From contig JAJUJN010000112.1 of assembly GCA_029265335.1 (NCBI GenBank), forward strand, positions 1 through 6,870: a stretch of DNA of 6,870 nucleotides, read 5' to 3'. A program made the position numbers and the translations under genes. Under the pieces are notes generated by a model, which worked only from the letters and a program-made list of their open reading frames with translations, was not told where the DNA came from and searched no databases. Origin of the DNA: Alcaligenaceae bacterium (GTDB lineage: Bacteria > Pseudomonadota > Gammaproteobacteria > Burkholderiales > Burkholderiaceae_B). Positions 1 through 5,873 of the stretch are shown here, in pieces; the first letter of the stretch is position 1; each line of letters starts with the position of its first letter.

Positions 1-1085
1 ATGGTGGCCAGCGCACCCACCAGCATCTGGCAGGCGCCGTAAAGCCCCGAGGCCGTGCCGGTGAGCCGGGGGTTGACACTGATGGCTTTGGTCACCGCAC
101 CTGGGCCGGCAAAACCCACACTCATGCTGTACAGGAAAAAGAGCGGCACGAGATTCCACAGTGCCAGCTGGTCGACCAGCACAAAGGCGGTGAACAGCAC
201 CGCACAGGTGGCCGCCAGCAAATTACCGTTGATCAAAAGTCTGTCGAGGCGCACGCGCCCGGCCAGGCGGCTGGTAATGGCATTGCCCAGCGACATCCCC
301 AGGGCCAGACCCATGATCACCAGGCCCATTTCCGTGGTGCTGCGGCCCAACTGATCCACCAGAATAAATGGCGAAGCCACCAAGATGGCGTACACCGACA
401 TGGTGGCACAGCTGCCGCCTACCGCCAGCGCCACGAAGCGCCTATGGCCGAGCATTTGCCGATAGTCACGGGCCAGGCCGCGCACCTTCACTTCACCACT
501 GGGCTGCCCCGTTTCGCCTACCCACCGCCAGGTGAGCCAGAGGTTGAGCGCCCCCAGCACCGCCAGAAACACGAAAAGCATGCGCCAGCTGGTGGTCTGC
601 GCCAAGGTGGCGCCGATCAACGGTGCGATGGCTGGCGCCAAGGTGGTGAGCAAGTTCATGAGCGCCAGGCGCCGCACCGTGTCGTGGCCGGAGGCAGTGT
701 CGCGCACAATCACGCGACCCAGCACCAGCCCGCTGCAGCCGCCCAGGGCCTGCAGTATCCGGCTGCCGATCAGCGCATCAGCGTTGGGCGAAAACGCCCC
801 CGCCAGACTGGCCAGAAAAAACAGCGAGAGCCCCACCAACAACACTGGTCGCCGGCCAAAACCGTCGGCCAGAGGCCCGTAGATGAGCTGGCCCACCATC
901 AAGCCCAGAATGTAGAGACTGATCGTGTTCTGCATCACGGCCATGCTCACGCCCAGATCGCGCCCAACCAAGGGCAAGGCGGGCACAAAGATATGTATTG
1001 CAAGGGTTCCGCTCAGGGTAATGAGCACCAGCACCCACAACGGTGGCGGTAACGGACGAACAACAGCGGAATCCGACTGAGTCAT
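1..1085 (-). CDS. Bcr/CflA-family major facilitator efflux transporter (C-terminus cut by window edge)
   Basis: A minus-strand frame opens with ATG at 1085 and stays open to the window edge, giving 361 visible residues without the stop. Family members are about 400 residues long, so only the last one or two helices are missing. Hydrophobic segments alternate with short polar loops, beginning at about residues 16-38. The MFS motif A is clear at residues 70-79 (GPLADGFGRR). The stretch at 109-129, with R109, Q112 and the ending RVIVRD, is the helix-4 region typical of Bcr/CflA drug-resistance pumps. GTASGLYG at 343-350 is the matching late motif. Such proteins are inner-membrane proton-driven exporters (bicyclomycin, chloramphenicol, sulfonamides, sometimes cysteine); the substrate here cannot be read from sequence. 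The start is the first ATG in frame; GTG at 1133 is a less likely alternative, and no clear Shine-Dalgarno precedes the ATG. The gene is divergent from the nuclease pair, and nothing suggests a shared function. Confidence 0.9.
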   Translation of the reverse strand, partial: MTQSDSAVVRPLPPPLWVLVLITLSGTLAIHIFVPALPLVGRDLGVSMAVMQNTISLYILGLMVGQLIYGPLADGFGRRPVLLVGLSLFFLASLAGAFSPNADALIGSRILQALGGCSGLVLGRVIVRDTASGHDTVRRLALMNLLTTLAPAIAPLIGATLAQTTSWRMLFVFLAVLGALNLWLTWRWVGETGQPSGEVKVRGLARDYRQMLGHRRFVALAVGGSCATMSVYAILVASPFILVDQLGRSTTEMGLVIMGLALGMSLGNAITSRLAGRVRLDRLLINGNLLAATCAVLFTAFVLVDQLALWNLVPLFFLYSMSVGFAGPGAVTKAISVNPRLTGTASGLYGACQMLVGALAT

Positions 1086-1161
1086 GTCAAACTGCAGATG
1101 AATACAAAGCTGCCATTGTCGCGCACTCGTCACCGAAGCGAGTCGTGCTACCTTTGCCGTC
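1086..1161. promoter_or_regulatory. Divergent intergenic region between transporter and nuclease genes
   Basis: These 76 bases must hold the promoters for both the leftward transporter gene and the rightward nuclease-ATPase pair, unless promoters lie inside the genes. Neither start codon has a recognisable Shine-Dalgarno sequence. Before the ATG at 1162 the sequence is CTACCTTTGCCGTC, which contains TACCTT at 1149-1154, a weak -10-like hexamer only 7 bases before the start codon. An imperfect inverted repeat, ACTCG (1125-1129) and CGAGT (1139-1143) with a 9-base loop, lies in the middle. I see no good -35/-10 pair at 17-base spacing on either strand. That it is regulatory is inferred from gene orientation. 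Confidence 0.45.
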
Positions 1162-2289
1162 ATGCCCAAGTTCCTGCACACGGCCGACTGGCAGATCGGG
1201 CGCCAGTATGGTCGTTTCCCGGCCGACGACGCCGCCGCCCTGGCCGAAGCCCGCTTCACCGCAGTAGAGAAGCTTGCCCAACTTGCCACTGATCACGCTG
1301 TGGATGCCGTGCTGGTGGCCGGCGACATTTTCGACGCACAAGGTGTGAGCGAACGCACCCTGCGTCGCGTGTTCATGGCGCTCGAAGCCTATCGGGGCCC
1401 GTGGCTGTTGTTGCCAGGCAATCACGATGCGGCCGTGCCCGAAAGCGTATGGCATCGCGCACAACGCCTGGGAATCGTGCCACCTCATGTGCATGTGCTG
1501 CTCCAGCCTGGAGCCACCGAATTTCCCCAGCTCAGCCTCGCCGTGCTGGCTACACCTCTCACTCAGCGGCAGACGGTCACCGACGTGAGCAACGTGTTCG
1601 ACACGCTCAGCAGCTCAGCAGGCCTGGTGCGCGTGGGGCTGGCGCACGGCAGCGTGACCGGCGTGCTGGACGACGACATCGATAGCGGCAACCCCATCGC
1701 AGCTGATCGCGCCGAGCGCGCCGGTCTCGACTATCTCGCACTGGGCGACTGGCATGGCCTCAAAAGCATCAATGCTCGAACCTGGTACAGCGGCACGCCC
1801 GAGCCCGACCGATTCAAGGACAATGGGGCGGGCCAGGCGTTGCTGGTGGATATTCCCCAACCGGGGGCCGAGCCACAAGTCACGCCGCTCGCCGTGGCGC
1901 AATATTGCTGGCAAGAGTGGCAGGTAACCCTCCATGTTCCGGGCGACGTTCACGCTTTGTGCGAACGCCTGGCCGCCCTGCCGCCCCCAGCCGTGCTGGC
2001 CTTGCAGGTGCGCGGCGAGATCAACCTGGCCGATGAACAGCGGCTGCAAACTGCGGTAGCCACCGCGCAGGCCCGGCATCGTTGCGTGGAATTCGACCGG
2101 CGCGGATTGCGCCTGGTGCCCACCCCCAACGATCTCGCCAGCCTGCAAGCCACCGGCTATATGGGTGACGTGATTGAGGAATTGCGCAACCTCCAGGAGC
2201 AAGCAGACGGCGAGGTAGCCACCGAAGCACTGGCCATTCTGGCTGGCTTGCTGCGCGAACAGCAGGAGGGTTCGGCACCATGCAGCTGA
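1162..2289 (+). CDS. Mre11/SbcD-like (YhaO-type) metallophosphoesterase, DNA repair exonuclease subunit
   Basis: This 375-residue protein is a calcineurin-like metallophosphoesterase of the Mre11/SbcD group, expected to cut DNA ends in the cytoplasm as the nuclease partner of the ATPase encoded next. The phosphoesterase motifs are in order: HTADWQIG at 6-13, GDIFD at 54-58, GNHD at 86-89, AHG at 161-163 and LGDWHG at 194-199, followed by a conserved-looking YSGTPEPDRF at 209-218. A capping domain follows (about 250-320), then a helical tail (about 325-370) that in Mre11/SbcD proteins binds the base of the ATPase coiled coil. Two canonical metal-ligand histidines are replaced: the DxH histidine by Gln11 and the first histidine of GHxH by Asp196. 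The other ligands (D9, D55, N87, H162, H198) and the catalytic-type H88 remain, so it is probably active. ATG 1162 is the first start after an in-frame TGA at 1099, but it lacks a Shine-Dalgarno. The end overlaps the ATPase gene by 10 bases, indicating an operon. Confidence 0.92.
   Translation: MPKFLHTADWQIGRQYGRFPADDAAALAEARFTAVEKLAQLATDHAVDAVLVAGDIFDAQGVSERTLRRVFMALEAYRGPWLLLPGNHDAAVPESVWHRAQRLGIVPPHVHVLLQPGATEFPQLSLAVLATPLTQRQTVTDVSNVFDTLSSSAGLVRVGLAHGSVTGVLDDDIDSGNPIAADRAERAGLDYLALGDWHGLKSINARTWYSGTPEPDRFKDNGAGQALLVDIPQPGAEPQVTPLAVAQYCWQEWQVTLHVPGDVHALCERLAALPPPAVLALQVRGEINLADEQRLQTAVATAQARHRCVEFDRRGLRLVPTPNDLASLQATGYMGDVIEELRNLQEQADGEVATEALAILAGLLREQQEGSAPCS
2264..2270 (+). promoter_or_regulatory. 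Strong Shine-Dalgarno for the ATPase gene
   Basis: AGGAGGG lies 9 bases before the ATG at 2280 and inside the end of the nuclease coding region. It is the best ribosome binding site in the window and fixes the start of the ATPase gene. With the 10-base gene overlap it suggests coupled or strongly reinitiated translation of the two subunits. Confidence 0.8.
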
Positions 2290-4928
2290 CTCGCCTGGAA
2301 GTGCGCCAGCTTCGCCGGTTTCGCGAACCCTACGTACTCAGCGACCTTGCGCCGGGCTTGAACATCATTGCCGGTCCCAACGAGGCGGGCAAGAGCACGC
2401 TGGTGCGAGCCTTGCGCGCCTTGTTCTTCGAGCGGCATCGCTCACGCACCGTTACCGATCTGCAGCCCTGGGGCGACAGCGGCGCGGCCCCAGAAGTGCT
2501 GGCCGAATTCATCTGGCAGGGCGTGCCGTGGCAACTCAGCAAACGCTTCATCCATCGGCGTCGTTTCGACCTGCGTCGGGGCACCGAGAGCTTCGATGGC
2601 GAAGCCGCGGAAGATCTGGTGGCAGAGTTGCTGGGCTATCGCTACGCCAGCCGCGGCAGTAGCCGTGCCGAACATTGGGGAGTTCCTGGGCTGCTCTGGA
2701 TAGACCAAGGCAGTGGCCAGGAACTGCGCGATGCTGCCTCTCATGCCGCGCCCCATCTGCGCTCAGCGCTGGGTAACGACACCAACGCCCTGGGCAGCGA
2801 TGTAGGCGATGCCATATTGGCCCAAGTGGAAGAAGCGCGCAGTCAATTGCTCACTCCCACCGGTCGGCCAACCGGGGAGTACGCCCGTCTGCTCGCCGAA
2901 CAGCGCGCCGACGAAGTCACACTCGAGGAGCTTCAGGCGCGCAGCCGCCAATACCGGCACGATGCCGATCGCCTTGCCGAATTGCGTGCCCAACACGATG
3001 CCGAACGGCGCGACCCACCTTGGCAGGCACTGCGCGCGGAGCAGCTCAGTGTGCGCCAAGCGCTCGATGAGGTGCGTCGGTGGCAGGAAGAAGCTCAACA
3101 ACATGCACGCCGTCTGGAATCGCTGGAGCACCGGGGCGCGCTGTTGCAGCTGCGGCTCGACGAACATCAGCGCCAGGCGCAACGTCATCGCGAGCGCAGC
3201 GAAGCACGAGCACAAGCCCAAACACGTGTCACCGAAGCCGAGGCCGCCGTCGTTCAGGCAGAAAAAATGGCGCGTGAAACGCAGCAACAAGAGCGTTTGG
3301 CCCACGAGGCTTTGGCACAGGGCGAGCAAGCTGCCGAAAATGAGCGCGTGCAACGGGAGCACCAGCAGCTGCAAGATGCGCATCAACGGGCCAACCATGC
3401 CTTGCAGGAAGCCGAGAGAGCCGCGACCACGCTGCGTAGTTTGCAGGAACAATTGGCCGCCGTGCAGATCGACGCCAGTGCCGTCAAAGCGCTGCGCGAA
3501 TTGGCGCAGCAGCGTGACGGGCTCGCTGTTCAGTGGCAGCAATCCGTCACTCGCCTGGCCTTTCATTTGCCGGACGGCGGCGTGTCGCTCCATGGCGAAA
3601 CACTGCAAGGCAGTGGCAAGCTGGAGCTGACCGAAACCACCGAATTGCAATTGGCGAACGGTGGCACGCTGCAGATTATCCCTGCCCACCAAGACCTTTC
3701 AGCCCTGCAGCGCGAAGCCGAGACGATGACGCTGCGCTGGCAACAGATGCTGGATGCTCTGGGCGTTCGCCATCTCAACGAGGCTGAGGAACGACTGGAG
3801 CAGACCCGGGCGCTGAACGAAGAGCTACGCCATCATCAACGTTTGCTGGACAGCCTGGCACCCGACGGGTTGGCGCGGCTGCAGGAGCACCTGGCAACCC
3901 TGCAGGGGCGCCTCTTGCCTTTGGCCGAACAAATACGCCGCCTCACAACGCCCGAGCCCAAGCCCGACCCGGCCCAGCCGTCACCCGACCTCGCACCATT
4001 ACGTGCCCAGGCCCTGGCCGCCACCCAGGCCCGCGAGCAGGCCGAGTCGCGCTGGCGCAGCAAAGAGCAAGAACTGGCGATGGCGCGGCACGCAACCCAG
4101 GCGGCGGAAGAGGAATGGCGGCGCGAACAGGCTCAAGCCACCGCGGTCGCCGATGAACAACTGGCAGCCTGGCGGGAGGAGCTGCGTGTGGTCAACAGCG
4201 AGCAGCACAGCTTGGCGCAGCAGCAAACCGAGCGCGCGGCACGCATCGAGGCGGCCCGACCCACGTTGCTCACGCAGGATCTGGAGCGCCTGGAACGTTC
4301 CGCCAAGTTGTTGGAAGAGCGTTTTCAAACGCGCGAGGTGGAGATCGCCAACCTCACCGGCCAACTGCGCGCGGCGCAAGCCGAAGGCCTCGACGAAACC
4401 CTGGCCGAACTGAGGGGTCAGGTCGAACAACGCGAGCGCCACCTCAACGAGCTCCAGCGGCGCGCCCAGGCACTCGCTTTGTTGCACGAGCGCCTGCAGA
4501 CGCACCGCACGGCCAGCATCCAGGCCCTGCAAGCGCCCTTGCAGCAGCACTTACTGCACTATTTGCACCTGCTGTTTCCGGCGGCGACCATGCATCTGGA
4601 CGAGCAGCTGATTCCTACCCATATTGCCCGTGAAGCGCTCGACGAAGGTGCCCTGGGCGAACTCGAAGCACTGAGCTTTGGCGCCCGCGAGCAGCTCGGT
4701 CTCATTACCCGGCTGGCCTATGCCGACCTGCTGCGCGAAGCCGGCCACCCCACCCTCATCGTGCTCGACGACGTACTCACCCACAGCGACAGCCAACGAC
4801 TGGCGGCGATGAAGCGGGTGCTCTACGACGCCGCCACGCGGCATCAGATATTGCTGTTCACCTGTCACGCCGGCCAATGGCAAGACCTGGGCGTGGCGCC
4901 TCGCATGCTGCCGGCGCCCGGGCCGTAG
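2280..4928 (+). CDS. SbcC/Rad50-like (YhaN-type) coiled-coil ATPase without zinc hook
   Basis: This 882-residue protein has the split ABC-ATPase layout of Rad50, SbcC, YhaN and SMC proteins. The N-terminal half-head has Walker A GPNEAGKST at 32-40. The C-terminal half-head has the signature LSFGAREQ at 798-805, Walker B TLIVLDD at 825-831, a D-loop LTHSD at 833-837 and a switch histidine at 863 (FTCH). Between them run two long stretches rich in Glu, Gln, Arg and Ala, about 200-420 and 475-755, predicted to form an antiparallel coiled coil. The second arm carries a Pro-rich break at 557-572. At the turn, about 425-471, there is no CxxC zinc hook but a small Gly/Thr-rich segment that looks beta-stranded. 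The only cysteine is Cys862, in the head. The expected role is ATP-dependent gating and tethering of DNA for the nuclease encoded immediately upstream. The length is near YhaN-type proteins and shorter than typical SbcC (about 1000). The start is set by the AGGAGGG before it. Identification as an SbcC-like ATPase is secure; assignment to the YhaN branch is inference. Confidence 0.92.
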   Translation: MQLTRLEVRQLRRFREPYVLSDLAPGLNIIAGPNEAGKSTLVRALRALFFERHRSRTVTDLQPWGDSGAAPEVLAEFIWQGVPWQLSKRFIHRRRFDLRRGTESFDGEAAEDLVAELLGYRYASRGSSRAEHWGVPGLLWIDQGSGQELRDAASHAAPHLRSALGNDTNALGSDVGDAILAQVEEARSQLLTPTGRPTGEYARLLAEQRADEVTLEELQARSRQYRHDADRLAELRAQHDAERRDPPWQALRAEQLSVRQALDEVRRWQEEAQQHARRLESLEHRGALLQLRLDEHQRQAQRHRERSEARAQAQTRVTEAEAAVVQAEKMARETQQQERLAHEALAQGEQAAENERVQREHQQLQDAHQRANHALQEAERAATTLRSLQEQLAAVQIDASAVKALRELAQQRDGLAVQWQQSVTRLAFHLPDGGVSLHGETLQGSGKLELTETTELQLANGGTLQIIPAHQDLSALQREAETMTLRWQQMLDALGVRHLNEAEERLEQTRALNEELRHHQRLLDSLAPDGLARLQEHLATLQGRLLPLAEQIRRLTTPEPKPDPAQPSPDLAPLRAQALAATQAREQAESRWRSKEQELAMARHATQAAEEEWRREQAQATAVADEQLAAWREELRVVNSEQHSLAQQQTERAARIEAARPTLLTQDLERLERSAKLLEERFQTREVEIANLTGQLRAAQAEGLDETLAELRGQVEQRERHLNELQRRAQALALLHERLQTHRTASIQALQAPLQQHLLHYLHLLFPAATMHLDEQLIPTHIAREALDEGALGELEALSFGAREQLGLITRLAYADLLREAGHPTLIVLDDVLTHSDSQRLAAMKRVLYDAATRHQILLFTCHAGQWQDLGVAPRMLPAPGP

Positions 4929-4953
4929 GCGGTGCAAAGGAACTGAGGGCGAA

Positions 4954-5814
4954 TCAGCGCAGCTTGAAACCCAGAGCTTCCCAGGCGTTGCGCAAGCGGT
5001 GGCGCCCGGTGAGCGACTGGGGGCCGGCCATGCGTTTGAGCACCCGTCCCACCCAGCTCTGCGCCATCTGCTGGCTGCTGTAGAAGTCGTTCACCCGTTG
5101 TTCGTAGCTGGCGACCAATTCACGCTGGGGTTCCAGGGCATATTGCTCATGGTGCAGCACGGCAGCCTGCGGCAAACGCGGCTTGGCGGTAACCCCCTCG
5201 GCTGGGTCGGGGTAGCCCAGACACATGCCGAAAACTCCCACCACCCCGGGCGGCAGGTTGAGCTCTGCCGCCACCTTTTCGGGGTGGTTGCGAATCCCGC
5301 CGATGAAAACGCCGCCCAGACCAAGCGACTGGGCAGCCACCAGGGCGTTCTGTGCGGCCAGCGCGGCGTCCACACAGCCCAGCACACCGGCTTCGAAGTA
5401 TTCCTGTGCCTCGAGCGGTGCATCGTGATCGACCGCCACCTGCTGCAAGCGCGCAAAATCGGCCACCCACACCAAGAACAGGGGGGCTTCGAGCACATGG
5501 CGTTGATTGCCGGCAAGTTCAGACAAGCGAGCCTTGCGTTGCGCGTCGCGCACTGCCACGACGCTCCAAAGCTGGAGATTCGAGGAAGTCGACGCCGACT
5601 GCGCGGCCGCGACCAAGGCCTGCAAGGTGCTTTCGCTCACTTCACGAGGTAAATACCGGCGCACGGAATGGTGCTTGAGCATGAGGGCCAGGGTTTCGTT
5701 CCACTCCGCAGGAAAACCCTCGGGTGCGTCTTCGTGATAACGCGCACGCCAGGCCAATGCGGCGGCTTCCGCTGCAGCTGATTCCTGCACCACAGACTCT
5801 TCAATGACGTTCAT
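4954..5814 (-). CDS. NfsA-like NADPH-dependent FMN nitroreductase
   Basis: Starting at ATG 5814 this gives 286 residues. The protein aligns by eye with E. coli NfsA (240 residues), a dimeric FMN flavoprotein of the cytoplasm that reduces nitroaromatics, quinones and similar electrophiles by two-electron transfer from NADPH. Shared marks are HHSVRRYL near residue 48 (FMN phosphate contact, like HRSIR of NfsA), QSASTSSNLQ at about 72-81, GNQRHV at about 102-107, LGLGGVFIGGIRN at about 164-176, a cysteine-containing MCLGYP at about 197-202, and KPRLP at about 211-215. About 37 residues precede the NfsA-equivalent start; this acidic, Ala-rich leader resembles that of Burkholderiales homologues as I remember them. 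A TTG at 5847 would add 11 residues, but ATG is preferred; neither has a strong Shine-Dalgarno. The gene lies 59 bases downstream of a same-strand transporter gene, so they may be cotranscribed. It converges on the ATPase gene. The physiological substrate cannot be told from sequence. Confidence 0.9.
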   Translation of the reverse strand: MNVIEESVVQESAAAEAAALAWRARYHEDAPEGFPAEWNETLALMLKHHSVRRYLPREVSESTLQALVAAAQSASTSSNLQLWSVVAVRDAQRKARLSELAGNQRHVLEAPLFLVWVADFARLQQVAVDHDAPLEAQEYFEAGVLGCVDAALAAQNALVAAQSLGLGGVFIGGIRNHPEKVAAELNLPPGVVGVFGMCLGYPDPAEGVTAKPRLPQAAVLHHEQYALEPQRELVASYEQRVNDFYSSQQMAQSWVGRVLKRMAGPQSLTGRHRLRNAWEALGFKLR

Positions 5815-5828
5815 GTAAAACTTCGACT

Positions 5829-5848
5829 CAACCAATTGGACAACCAAT
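5829..5848. promoter_or_regulatory. Possible operator: clustered ATTGG/CCAAT half-sites upstream of nitroreductase
   Basis: The plus strand carries CAACCAAT twice (5829-5836 and 5841-5848), a 12-base direct repeat. The palindrome CCAATTGG (5832-5839) and the inverted repeat ATTGG-4 bases-CCAAT (5835-5848) overlap it. All lie 15-34 bases upstream of the nitroreductase ATG, where a repressor or activator would act. ATTG/CAAT half-sites occur in operators of MarR-type and other dimeric regulators, but no regulator gene is visible here, so the function is inference only. Confidence 0.35.
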
Positions 5849-5873
5849 CAGTTTGCCACAAACGCCCATGAGC

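Noticed and set aside
444..1052. A 202-codon plus-strand open frame
   Set aside because: It lies antisense to the Bcr/CflA transporter, whose frame shows MFS motifs throughout. The translation is rich in His, Gln and Pro with no domain pattern, typical of a GC-rich shadow frame.
2763..3692. A 309-codon minus-strand open frame
   Set aside because: It is antisense to the coiled-coil part of the ATPase. Stops are rare opposite the Gln, Glu, Ala and Arg codons there. The Leu- and Phe-rich product has no recognisable domain.
1162..4928. A new anti-phage defence system built on the nuclease-ATPase pair
   Set aside because: The neighbours are ordinary transporters and a nitroreductase, there are no mobility genes or other defence genes in view, and both proteins fit a known repair-type family. 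The sequence alone does not support a defence claim.
4929..4953. Convergent gap between the ATPase and nitroreductase genes, considered for a bidirectional terminator
   Set aside because: The 25 bases contain no inverted repeat or T-run that I can find.
4999..5652. A 217-codon plus-strand open frame
   Set aside because: It is antisense to the NfsA-like gene, whose family motifs are unambiguous on the minus strand.
5815..5847. TTG at 5847 as the start of the nitroreductase (297 residues)
   Set aside because: An ATG is available 11 codons later, the added residues lie across the repeat cluster, and no Shine-Dalgarno supports the TTG. It remains possible but is less likely.
5851..5863. Inverted repeat GTTTG-CCA-CAAAC downstream of the OFA/MCT-like transporter, considered as a terminator
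   Set aside because: The stem is only 5 base pairs with a 3-base loop, and no T-run follows on the minus strand, so it does not meet the usual picture of an intrinsic terminator.
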